A DNA stretch of 5,533 bases from Actinomycetota bacterium (GCA_003242605.1 QGUZ01000325.1:1-5533), one strand, 5' to 3'; numbered from the stretch's first letter, positions 1 to 5,533 are shown. Numbers and translations: made by a program. The notes: generated from the letters alone by a model not told the origin.

Positions 1-786
1 CGGGAGGGCCGCGCCGCCGCCGCGCGCGCGGCCGAGGCGGCGCGCACGTCCGGCGCCTTCCCCGCCACGCGGGTGTCGAGCGGCTCGTTCCCGCCAACCC
101 CGGCCGCCACGCCCGAGCCGCGGCGCTCGCCGAGCGAGCCGTTCCCCGCGATGCCGCCGGCGTCGGCCACCCCCGCCGGTCTCATGCCGGATCCGCCGGC
201 CAGGCAGGGCCGCCACGCCGCCCCGGCGAGCGCGGGCGGGGCGCAGCCGCCGAAGCCCGGCCTGTACTCGCTGCCGTCGGCGTCCGGGGCGGCGACCCCC
301 GCAGCGGGCTCTCCGCCGCCGCCCGCGGCGGCCTCCTCGCCGCCGACCCCGCACGGCGGCTGGCCCGCGGTGCGGGACGTGCTCGACGACGACCCGCCGC
401 CGGCCTCCTCGTCCCGGGAGACCTGGGCGACCTCGGGCTACCAGACCTCCTTCCGGGAGGGGTACCGTCCCGGCGGCTCCGTGGGCTCGGCGGGGTCCTC
501 CTACGAGGTGAGCCCGGGCTGGGCCACGATCGACGACGCCGACACCGTGACCGGCTCGGCGAAGCCCGGGGGCGAGGACCTGCTGTCCGGCCCCTCCTAC
601 ACGCTGGGCGGCGGCGGCTCCCCGTCCGCCCCGCTCGCCTGGCCCGAGGGCGAGCCCCGGGCCGGTCTGCCGTCCTACACCGAGCCGTCCGGCGACGCCG
701 CCCCGGACGCGAAGCGCGCCAAGCCGCGCGGCCGCCGCGGCGCGCACCGCGCCCCCGATCCCGACTACCCCGACTACTACCGCTGA
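1..786 (+). CDS. C-terminal part of a Pro/Ala/Gly/Ser-rich, probably disordered protein (5' end outside the window)
   Basis: The reading frame is open from the first base to TGA at 784-786, giving 261 visible residues, so the gene almost certainly begins upstream. The first 15 or so residues (REGRAAAARAAEAAR) are Ala/Arg-rich and helix-prone. They could be the end of a helix or coiled coil. The rest is low complexity: Pro, Ala, Gly and Ser dominate, with spaced aromatic/Pro motifs such as SGAFPATR, SGSFPPTP and SEPFPAMP near the start and PSYT twice near the end. A more acidic stretch (VLDDDPPP; later TIDDADTV) lies in the middle. The tail is basic (AKRAKPRGRRGAHR) and then Tyr-rich (DPDYPDYYR). 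No catalytic motif, membrane segment or known domain is visible. Such tails occur on actinobacterial membrane-associated or cell-envelope proteins, but the family is not recognised. The GTG at 73 is only an internal in-frame codon. Confidence 0.7.
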   Translation, partial: REGRAAAARAAEAARTSGAFPATRVSSGSFPPTPAATPEPRRSPSEPFPAMPPASATPAGLMPDPPARQGRHAAPASAGGAQPPKPGLYSLPSASGAATPAAGSPPPPAAASSPPTPHGGWPAVRDVLDDDPPPASSSRETWATSGYQTSFREGYRPGGSVGSAGSSYEVSPGWATIDDADTVTGSAKPGGEDLLSGPSYTLGGGGSPSAPLAWPEGEPRAGLPSYTEPSGDAAPDAKRAKPRGRRGAHRAPDPDYPDYYR

Positions 787-792
787 CCGAAC

Positions 793-825
793 CGGCCCCG
801 CGCCCGGCGCCGGGCCGTACCTTTT
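793..825 (+). terminator. Hairpin plus short T-run after the Pro-rich gene
   Basis: Six nucleotides after the stop codon, CGGCCC (793-798) can pair with GGGCCG (812-817). A competing perfect 14-bp palindrome, GCCCGGCGCCGGGC, lies at 802-815. Four T residues follow at 822-825. A GC-rich stem followed by a short T-run fits a weak intrinsic terminator for the upstream plus-strand gene. The stem is only six pairs in one folding, or a palindrome without a loop in the other, so this is moderate evidence. Confidence 0.4.
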
Positions 826-839
826 CCCGAGCGCATCCG

Positions 840-888
840 GCCCGTCCCCGGCCGCCGTGTGCCCGCGCCACGGCGGCCGGGGACGGGC
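840..888 (+). terminator. Perfect 20-bp stem-loop, likely terminator without a T-tail
   Basis: Positions 840-859 are an exact reverse complement of 869-888, separated by a 9-nt loop (TGCCCGCGC, 860-868). The stem is almost entirely G:C, with arms reading GCCCGTCCCCGGCCGCCGTG and its complement. No T-run follows on the plus strand. Strong hairpins without a U-tail are common between genes in high-GC actinobacteria and are usually taken as terminators. This one is 53 nt past the stop of the Pro-rich gene and would insulate the downstream operon. A role as an RNA-stability element or protein site is possible. Confidence 0.6.
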
Positions 889-1217
889 GTTGCCGTGCTC
901 CCGGCGCACCGGGCCAGGTGGGCCGGGCCCACCGCGTGCCACGGTCCGGTCCGCGCCCCGGCCACGGCGCCGCACCGGCATTCCCGGCGGGCCGCCGCCC
1001 CGGACGCGTCCGCGGGTCCGCGGCGGGGCTCATCGCTCGCCGGCCGCACCGTCTCCGTACCGCTCCCCGCCATCCGCGGGCCACTCGCCAGGCGCGCGGT
1101 ACGGCGCGCCCGACGCGGCCGCCGGTCTCCGGGGCGGCGCGGGCCGTGGCCCGGGAGCTGCGGACATCCGGAAACGCACCCACTCGCACTGCGTAAACGT
1201 AATTTCACCGATTGCTC
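889..1217. other. Gene-free GC-rich intergenic stretch
   Basis: No credible gene is seen here. Reading frames exist on both strands, but their translations are Arg/Pro/Gly-rich with no family motif, ribosome site or credible start. Small structures noted: a duplicated CCGCGG (1010-1015 and 1018-1023), and a 7-bp hairpin GGCGCGC/GCGCGCC with a 6-nt loop at 1091-1110. Base composition changes abruptly near 1190, where an A/T-richer patch begins with two copies of CGTAA (1192-1196 and 1198-1202) followed by TTT. That patch could hold upstream regulator sites or a second promoter, but no good -35/-10 pair was found in it. Confidence 0.5.
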
Positions 1218-1246
1218 ATGACGGGAGCGGTCGCCTGCCGTAGGGT
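1218..1246 (+). promoter_or_regulatory. Predicted promoter for the SulP-carbonic anhydrase operon, probably leaderless
   Basis: The -10 box is TAGGGT (1241-1246), a good actinobacterial TANNNT match. A -35-like ATGACG (1218-1223) matches TTGACA at four of six positions and lies 17 nt upstream, the ideal spacing. From the -10 box, transcription would begin about 6-7 nt downstream, at 1253 or 1254, which is the A of the chosen ATG or the base before it. The mRNA would then have no 5' leader. The -10 hexamer is also flanked by GCCG and CGGC (1237-1240, 1247-1250), a short dyad that may be chance. The assignment is inferred from pattern and spacing. Confidence 0.5.
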
Positions 1247-1253
1247 CGGCCTC

Positions 1254-3554
1254 ATGACGAATACACAGAGTAGTAAAAATACTACATTTAGTGGTTTTCG
1301 GTCTGTTTTGCGGCATGATGTTCCGGCTTCGCTCGTGGTCTTCCTCGTGGCGGTGCCGCTCTCCCTGGGCATCGCCGTCGCCTCCGGGGCGCCGCTCGTC
1401 GCCGGGCTGATCGCCGCGGTGGTGGGCGGCGTGGTCGCCGGGGCGCTGGGCGGCTCGGCGCTCCAGGTGAGCGGGCCGGCGGCGGGGCTGTCGCTCGTCG
1501 TCGCCGAGCTGGTGCAGGCCTACGGGTGGCGGGCCACCTGCATGATCACGCTGCTGGCGGGGGCGCTGCAGCTCGCGTTCGGGCTGCTGCGGGTGGCGCG
1601 GGCGGCGCTCGCGGTCTCCCCCGCCGTGGTGCACGGCATGCTCGCCGGCGTGGGCGTGGTGATCGCCCTCGCCCAGCTGCACATCGTGCTCGGCGGCAGC
1701 CCGCAGTCGTCGGCGGTGGAGAACCTTAAGGAGCTCCCCGCACAGATCCTCGACAACCACGGGCACGCGGTCGCGGTGGGCGTGCTCACCGTCACCGTGC
1801 TCGTCGTCTGGCCGCGGCTGCCCCGGCTGCGCGCGGTGCCCGCGCCGCTTGCCGCCCTGCTGATCGCCGCGGTGGTGGCGCACCTCGCCGGCTGGGAGGT
1901 CACCCACGTCGACCTGTCCGGCCTCGGCGGCTGGTCGGCGCCGGTGTGGCCGGAGGGCGACTGGCACGGGGTCGCGGGCGCCGTGCTGCTCGTCGCGGTG
2001 CTCGCGGGCGCGGAGTCGCTGCTGTGCTCGGTCGCCGTCGACCGGCTGCACGACGGGCCGCGCGGCGACCTCGACCGGGAGCTGATCGGCCAGGGCGCGG
2101 GGAACGTCGTCTCCGGCCTGCTCGGCGGCCTGCCGATCGCCGGGGTGATCGTCCGCAGCACCGCGAACGCGCGGGCCGGGGCGCGCAGCCGCGCCTCCGC
2201 GATCCTGCACGGGGTGTGGGTGCTGGTCTTCGCGGTCGCGTTCGGCGGGGCGATCTCGCTCATCCCGATGGAGGCGCTGGCCGCCCTGCTGGTGTCGATC
2301 GGGGTGCAGATGGTGAACGTGGGCCACGTGCGGAACCTGCACGGGCACGGCGAGATCCCGGTGTACCTGGCCACGATGGGCGGCGTGGTGCTGGTCGGCC
2401 TCGCCGAGGGGGTGCTGCTCGGCCTCGGCCTTGCCGCGCTGCAGGCGCTGCGGCGGCTGGCGCGGGTCTCGGTCGCGGTGACGTGCGAGCCGGACGGCCG
2501 CTGGCGGGTGGCGGTGAGCGGGTCGCTCACCTTCCTCGGCGTGCCCCGGCTGGTCGAGGCGCTGCGCGCGGTGCCCGCCCGGGCGCCGGTGGACGTGGTG
2601 CTCGACGTGGACTTCATGGACCACGCCGCGTTCGAGACGCTGCGGGAGTGGCGGCGGGGGCACGAGCGCGGCGGCGGTGCCGTGGAGATCGACGAGCCGC
2701 ACGGCGAGTGGTACGCCACTGCCGTGCGCGGGGTGCGCGCGGCGCCGGTCCGGTCGGTCCCGCACCCGCCGCACCACTGGTGGCTGCCCTGGTCGGCGCG
2801 CCGGAGCGGCCGGTGCGCGCGGCAGCCCCACGTCCGCGGGCACGGGGCGACGCGGCGGCTCGTGGCGGGCACCCGGGAGTTCCACCGGCGCGCGGCCCCG
2901 CTGGTGCGGCCGGTGCTCGCCCGGCTCGCGGCCGGGCAGAATCCCACCCACCTGTTCATCACCTGCGCCGACTCGCAGGTGGTGCCCTCGCTCATCACGG
3001 CGAGCGGGCCGGGGGACCTGTTCACCGTGCGGAACGTGGGCAACCTCGTGCCGCCGCACGGGCTCGCCCCGCCGGACGACTCGGTCGCCGCGGCGATCGA
3101 GTACGCCACCGCGGTGCTCGACGTGCGCACGATCACCGTCTGCGGGCACTCCGCGTGCGGGGCGATGTCGGCGCTGCTCGACGCGGGCACGGACGCGGAG
3201 ACCACCCCGAGCCTGGCCCGGTGGCTGCGGCACGGCGACTCCAGCGTCGCCCGGCTGCGGGCCGGCCTCGGCGACGGGAACGCTCCACCGGCCGGGGACG
3301 GGGCGCCGCGGACGCCGGACGAGCTCGACCGCCTCTGCCGGGTGAACGTGCTGCAGCAGCTGGACAACCTCATGACCTACCCGGCGGTGGCCCGGCTCGT
3401 CGCCGAGGGCCGGCTCGAGCTGGTGGGGCTGTACTTCGACGTCGCCTCGGCGCGGGTGGAGGTCCTCGGCCGGGACGCGCCGGAGCGCGGCCGGGACGTC
3501 TTCGCCGACGGCGGAACCCACTCCCCCGGCGGGGCGCATAGCGTGAGGTCATGA
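1254..3554 (+). CDS. SulP-family anion (bicarbonate) transporter fused to a beta-carbonic anhydrase
   Basis: The 766-residue protein has three parts. Residues about 20-400 are a hydrophobic SulP/SLC26-type transporter core, with family-like motifs QVSGPAAGLSLVV (71-83), GAES (252-255) and QGAGNVVSGLLGGLP (280-294). Residues about 405-500 resemble a STAS domain (LDVDFMDHAAFETL). After a His/Trp-rich linker (HPPHHWWLPW, 504-513), residues about 535-766 are a beta-carbonic anhydrase with predicted zinc ligands Cys571, His632 and Cys635 (CADSQ; CGHSACG). This matches the known SulP-carbonic anhydrase fusions, including Rv3273 of M. tuberculosis, which is of similar length. The inferred role is bicarbonate movement across the membrane coupled to CO2/bicarbonate interconversion. 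Oddity: Gln575 replaces the family's Arg in CxDSR. ATG 1254 is chosen because it follows the -10 box at leaderless spacing and gives the usual short N-terminus; TTG 1212 and ATG 1218 would lie upstream of or within the promoter. Substrate and direction are not shown by sequence. Confidence 0.9.
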   Translation: MTNTQSSKNTTFSGFRSVLRHDVPASLVVFLVAVPLSLGIAVASGAPLVAGLIAAVVGGVVAGALGGSALQVSGPAAGLSLVVAELVQAYGWRATCMITLLAGALQLAFGLLRVARAALAVSPAVVHGMLAGVGVVIALAQLHIVLGGSPQSSAVENLKELPAQILDNHGHAVAVGVLTVTVLVVWPRLPRLRAVPAPLAALLIAAVVAHLAGWEVTHVDLSGLGGWSAPVWPEGDWHGVAGAVLLVAVLAGAESLLCSVAVDRLHDGPRGDLDRELIGQGAGNVVSGLLGGLPIAGVIVRSTANARAGARSRASAILHGVWVLVFAVAFGGAISLIPMEALAALLVSIGVQMVNVGHVRNLHGHGEIPVYLATMGGVVLVGLAEGVLLGLGLAALQALRRLARVSVAVTCEPDGRWRVAVSGSLTFLGVPRLVEALRAVPARAPVDVVLDVDFMDHAAFETLREWRRGHERGGGAVEIDEPHGEWYATAVRGVRAAPVRSVPHPPHHWWLPWSARRSGRCARQPHVRGHGATRRLVAGTREFHRRAAPLVRPVLARLAAGQNPTHLFITCADSQVVPSLITASGPGDLFTVRNVGNLVPPHGLAPPDDSVAAAIEYATAVLDVRTITVCGHSACGAMSALLDAGTDAETTPSLARWLRHGDSSVARLRAGLGDGNAPPAGDGAPRTPDELDRLCRVNVLQQLDNLMTYPAVARLVAEGRLELVGLYFDVASARVEVLGRDAPERGRDVFADGGTHSPGGAHSVRS
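1257..1328 (+). other. A/T-ending codon patch at the start of the fusion gene
   Basis: Codons 2-25 include 18 of 24 ending in A or T (for example AAT, ACA, AGT, AAA, TTT, GTT) and none ending in C. From codon 26 onward the gene returns to the near-uniform G/C-ending usage of the window. The patch encodes the cytoplasmic N-terminus before the first membrane helix (from about residue 23). It probably keeps the 5' end of a leaderless message unstructured, hosts a DNA-binding site (see the dyad at 1270-1285), or both. Confidence 0.75.
1270..1285. promoter_or_regulatory. Perfect dyad GTAGTA-AAAA-TACTAC, candidate operator inside the coding start
   Basis: Two exact 6-bp half-sites, GTAGTA (1270-1275) and TACTAC (1280-1285), flank AAAA. 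The 10-bp centre-to-centre distance, about one helical turn, suits a dimeric helix-turn-helix regulator. The site lies 16-31 bp downstream of the A of the ATG, so with a leaderless start a bound repressor would sit just downstream of the transcription start and block initiation or early elongation. It is AT-rich in a very GC-rich gene, which makes chance less likely. No regulator family is assigned, and no second copy was noticed in this window. Confidence 0.4.
3545..3554 (+). promoter_or_regulatory. ATGA stop-start overlap coupling the fusion gene to the SDR gene
   Basis: The fusion gene's TGA (3552-3554) overlaps the next gene's ATG (3551-3553) as ATGA. The only ribosome-site-like bases are GAGG at 3545-3548, two nucleotides before the ATG and too close for efficient independent initiation. 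Translation of the second gene therefore probably depends on ribosomes finishing the first (termination-reinitiation). Confidence 0.7.
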
Positions 3555-4570
3555 AGATCTTGGTGATCGGGGGCACGGTGTTCCTCGGGCGGGCGATCGT
3601 CGAGGAGGCGCTGCGGCGCGGCCACGAGGTGACGACGTTCAACCGGGGCAGGAGCGCGGCCGACGTGCCGGGCGTGGAGACGGTGCGCGGCGACCGGGAG
3701 GTGCGGGCCGACCTGGAGCGGCTGGCCGACGGCCGGACCTGGGACGTCGTGGTGGACGTGTTCGGGCTGGTGCCGCGGGTCGTCGCCGAATCGGCCCGGG
3801 CGCTGTCCGGGAAGGCCGCCATGTACGCCTATGTCTCCAGCGTGAGCGCGATCCGGGGCTTTCCCGAGCGGCCGGTCGACGAGGACTCGCCGCTGCACGA
3901 GGGCTCTCCGGACGCGGGCCCCGGCGAGGGGACCTACGAGACGTTCAAGGCGGGCAGCGAGCGCGCCGTCGAGCGCTGGTTCGCCGGTGAGAAGCTGATC
4001 CTCGCGCCCGGCGTGATCCTCGGCCCGTACGAGAACGTCGGGCGGCTGCCCACCTGGCTGAACCGGGTACGGCGCGGCGGCCGGTTCGTCGCGCCGGGCG
4101 ACCCCGGCCGCCCGCTCCAGTTCATCGACGTCCGCGACGTGGCGGCCTTCCTGCTGGACCGGGCCGAGCGGGGCACCGGCGACCGGTTCCTGGTCAGCTC
4201 GCGGCCCGGCGTCACCACCTTCGGCGAGCTGCTCGCCGAGTGCGCCCGGGTCACCGGGGCCGACGCCGAGCCGGTGTGGCTGAACGACCGCTTCCTGCTC
4301 GAGCAGGGGGTCGCCCCGTGGAACGAGCTGCCGCTGTGGGCGCCGGACCAGCCCGCCTTCGCCGGGGTGTTCCGGCTGTCCACCGAGAAGGCCCACGCCG
4401 CCGGGCTGCGCTGCCGCCCGGTCGCCGAGACGGTCCGCGACACCTGGGCCTGGCTCGGCGAGGCGGGCGGCCTCGCCGACGCCCCCGCCACCAACCGCGG
4501 AGCCGTACCCCGGCCGGGGATCGACGCCGCGAAGGAGGCGCGTATCCTCGCCGCCTGGGACGCCCGGTAG
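3551..4570 (+). CDS. NAD(P)-dependent epimerase/dehydratase-like SDR protein
   Basis: The 339-residue protein has an N-terminal Rossmann fold beginning at residue 1 (MKILVIGG) with the dinucleotide loop GGTVFLG (7-13). Arg32 in FNRG, after the second strand, often favours NADP(H) in related proteins, so the cofactor is left open. The catalytic-type YxxxK is Tyr129-Lys133 (YETFK), with upstream serines in YVSSVSA (94-100). The LAPGVILGPYE (151-161) and QFIDVRDVA (190-198) segments are typical of extended or atypical SDRs. The C-terminal half is a substrate domain of normal length for this group. ATG 3551 is fixed by the Rossmann strand. It overlaps the upstream gene and is probably co-transcribed with it. 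Substrate is unknown; such proteins are often annotated only as NAD-dependent epimerase or reductase. No evidence links its chemistry to bicarbonate. Confidence 0.88.
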   Translation: MKILVIGGTVFLGRAIVEEALRRGHEVTTFNRGRSAADVPGVETVRGDREVRADLERLADGRTWDVVVDVFGLVPRVVAESARALSGKAAMYAYVSSVSAIRGFPERPVDEDSPLHEGSPDAGPGEGTYETFKAGSERAVERWFAGEKLILAPGVILGPYENVGRLPTWLNRVRRGGRFVAPGDPGRPLQFIDVRDVAAFLLDRAERGTGDRFLVSSRPGVTTFGELLAECARVTGADAEPVWLNDRFLLEQGVAPWNELPLWAPDQPAFAGVFRLSTEKAHAAGLRCRPVAETVRDTWAWLGEAGGLADAPATNRGAVPRPGIDAAKEARILAAWDAR

Positions 4571-4576
4571 CGAACG

Positions 4577-4606
4577 CCGGGGCGGCCCGTGCCGGGGCCG
4601 CCCCGG
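4577..4606. terminator. Bidirectional hairpin between convergent genes
   Basis: CCGGGGCGGCCC (4577-4588) pairs perfectly with GGGCCGCCCCGG (4595-4606) across a 6-nt loop. It lies 6 nt past the SDR stop and 15 nt past the stop of the minus-strand permease gene, so one hairpin can serve both. There is no T-run on either side, as is usual for high-GC actinobacterial terminators. Confidence 0.65.
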
Positions 4607-4621
4607 TACCGATGCTCCGGT

Positions 4622-5374
4622 CTACCCGGCGAGCCGGCGCAGCGACCGGACCGACCAGGTGAGGGTGAGCGCGCTCAGCACCGCGAAGACGACGAACGCG
4701 ATCGGGATCGAGACGTCGGAGAAGTTCCCGGCGAACAGCGACCGCCCCGCCTCGACCGCGTGGTAGAGCGGGTTGACCTGCGCCACCGTCTGCATCCACT
4801 CGGGGGCGAGCGAGATCGGCAGCATGAGGCCGGACAGCAGCATGAGCGGGAGCAGGAAGAACTGGATGACCTGCGACATGCCGTTCTCGTCGCGCACCGC
4901 GAGCGCCAGGCCGTAGGAGAGGTTGGCGGCGAACAGGCCGGTCGCGGCCATGAGCACGAGGGTGAGCACGATCTCGGGCAGGCCGACCCGCAGGCCCATG
5001 AGCGCGGCCACGCCCAGGATGATCAGCGACTGCACGATCAGCATGAGCACGTCCCTGATCACCCGGCCGAGGATGATCGCGGGCCGCCAGGCCCGGCTCA
5101 CCGCGAGCCGCTCGAGCACGCCGTTCCGGGTCTCGGTGATCATGCCGAAGCCGGTGAACAGCGTGCTGAACAGGGCGATCATCACGAGCGCCGCCGGGGT
5201 GAACATGAGCAGCGCCTCCTCCATCGTGCCGTTCGGGGTGATCGCCCGCAGCAGCGGCGCGAACAGCACCAGGTAGAGGATCGGCTGCATCAGGCCGAGC
5301 AGCGGCCAGGCGGGGTTGCGGCGCAGCTTCCCGAGCTCGTAGCCCAGGAACAACAGGGTGTCGCGGAGCCTCAT
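4622..5374 (-). CDS. ABC-2 family (DrrB-like) export permease
   Basis: The 250-residue protein has about six hydrophobic segments (roughly residues 24-42, 55-78, 107-129, 134-160, 168-190 and 222-242), the layout of ABC-2 membrane subunits. Family-like features are ETRNGVLERLAVSR (81-94), in the cytoplasmic loop that contacts the ATPase, and NPLYHAVEAGRSLF (201-214) before the last helix. It would form the membrane channel of a two-gene exporter with the ATPase encoded just upstream on the same strand. DrrAB-type pairs export drugs, lipids or natural products, but the substrate cannot be predicted here. The ATG at 5374-5372 is supported by a ribosome site 9 nt upstream and by the usual short charged N-terminus. 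The gene ends convergently with the SDR gene. Confidence 0.88.
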   Translation of the reverse strand: MRLRDTLLFLGYELGKLRRNPAWPLLGLMQPILYLVLFAPLLRAITPNGTMEEALLMFTPAALVMIALFSTLFTGFGMITETRNGVLERLAVSRAWRPAIILGRVIRDVLMLIVQSLIILGVAALMGLRVGLPEIVLTLVLMAATGLFAANLSYGLALAVRDENGMSQVIQFFLLPLMLLSGLMLPISLAPEWMQTVAQVNPLYHAVEAGRSLFAGNFSDVSIPIAFVVFAVLSALTLTWSVRSLRRLAG

Positions 5375-5383
5375 CGAGGGGCG

Positions 5384-5390
5384 TTCCTTT
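5384..5390 (-). promoter_or_regulatory. Ribosome binding site of the ABC permease
   Basis: On the minus strand AAAGGAA lies 9 nt before the ATG. It is the clearest Shine-Dalgarno sequence in the window and confirms the permease start. It sits in the 33-nt gap after the ATPase stop codon, so the two genes are probably one transcript with separately initiated translation. Confidence 0.7.
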
Positions 5391-5407
5391 CGTCGCGTCG
5401 GGCCGGG

Positions 5408-5533
5408 TCAGGCGGCGTCGCGCAGCGAGCGTCCGGTGTACTTGAGGAACACGTCGTCGAGCGTGGCCCGCTCGAGGGCGATCGACCGGATCGCGAGGCC
5501 GGCGTTCTCCACGGCGCGCAGCAGCGCCGGGAG
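5408..5533 (-). CDS. C-terminal end of an ABC transporter ATP-binding protein (DrrA-like), cut by the window edge
   Basis: Forty-one codons plus TGA (5410-5408) are visible on the minus strand. The peptide ends in ERATLDDVFLKYTGRSLRDAA. The TLDDVFLKYTGR motif is the characteristic C-terminal element of DrrA-type ATPases that partner ABC-2 permeases. The Walker A, signature and Walker B motifs lie beyond the right edge. It is followed 33 nt later by its presumed permease. The subfamily call rests on this tail and on gene order. Confidence 0.85.
   Translation of the reverse strand, partial: LPALLRAVENAGLAIRSIALERATLDDVFLKYTGRSLRDAA

Noticed and set aside
73..75. GTG at 73 as the start of the Pro-rich gene
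   Set aside because: The frame is open to the window edge with the same coding character, so 73 is more likely internal.
1091..1110. GGCGCGC/GCGCGCC hairpin in the intergenic stretch
   Set aside because: A 7-bp all-G/C dyad is easily met by chance at this base composition, so it is mentioned only within the intergenic entry.
857..1243. Three overlapping plus-strand frames between the Pro-rich gene and the fusion gene
   Set aside because: Starts at 857 and 859 lie inside the hairpin, products are Arg/Pro/Gly-rich without motifs, and no ribosome site supports any of them.
1212..1253. Upstream starts TTG 1212 and ATG 1218 for the fusion gene
   Set aside because: Neither has a ribosome site, both overlap or precede the predicted promoter, and the extra residues (including CRR) do not look like a transporter N-terminus.
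1520..3373. A second long minus-strand frame (617 residues) within the same gene
   Set aside because: Composition is typical of a shadow frame (Ser/Arg/Thr/Pro-rich) and there is no recognisable motif.
777..3539. A 920-residue open frame on the minus strand opposite the fusion gene
   Set aside because: Its translation is Arg/His/Pro-rich with no domain, it runs antisense to a clear SulP-carbonic anhydrase gene, and long antisense frames are expected in very GC-rich DNA.
3377..4396. Minus-strand frame (339 residues) opposite the SDR gene
   Set aside because: It is antisense to a gene with clear Rossmann and YxxxK motifs and shows no family features itself.
1..5533. Search for tRNA, rRNA, CRISPR arrays, insertion sequences and attachment sites
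   Set aside because: No spaced direct repeats, transposase motifs, terminal inverted repeats or RNA-gene signatures were seen on either strand.

Overview
The window is very GC-rich, with strong G/C preference at third codon positions, few usable Shine-Dalgarno sequences and a TANNNT -10 box just before a start codon. Together with the protein families present, this points to a high-GC actinobacterium. The genus cannot be fixed from the sequence alone.

Layout, left to right. (1) Positions 1-786, plus strand: the 3' end of a gene whose product ends in a long Pro/Ala/Gly/Ser-rich, probably disordered tail. (2) 787-1253: a gene-free stretch. It opens with two terminator-like hairpins, the second a perfect 20-bp stem, continues with about 300 bases of featureless GC-rich DNA, and ends in a promoter. 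(3) 1254-3554, plus: a 766-residue fusion of a SulP-type anion transporter, a STAS-like domain and a beta-carbonic anhydrase, the architecture of the mycobacterial Rv3273 type. (4) 3551-4570, plus: an atypical/extended SDR (NAD-dependent epimerase-like) protein whose ATG overlaps the fusion gene's TGA. (5) 4577-4606: a 12-bp-stem hairpin between convergent genes. (6) 4622-5374, minus: an ABC-2 family (DrrB-like) export permease. (7) 5408-5533, minus: the C-terminal end of its ABC ATPase (DrrA-like), running off the right edge.

How the genes fit together. The fusion protein probably moves bicarbonate (or a related anion) across the membrane and interconverts it with CO2 on the cytoplasmic side. 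It appears co-transcribed with the SDR, though no metabolic link between them can be read from the sequence. The ABC genes form a separate operon on the opposite strand.

The most interesting spot is the start of the fusion gene. A TAGGGT -10 box lies 7 nt before the ATG, predicting a leaderless or nearly leaderless mRNA. The first 25 codons are strikingly A/T-ending compared with everything around them. Inside that patch is a perfect dyad, GTAGTA-AAAA-TACTAC, which looks like an operator placed within the coding sequence. In addition, the carbonic anhydrase domain has Gln where the family's catalytic Asp-Arg dyad has Arg (CADSQ instead of CxDSR). The domain architecture is known; this control region and the active-site change are the parts that may be undescribed.
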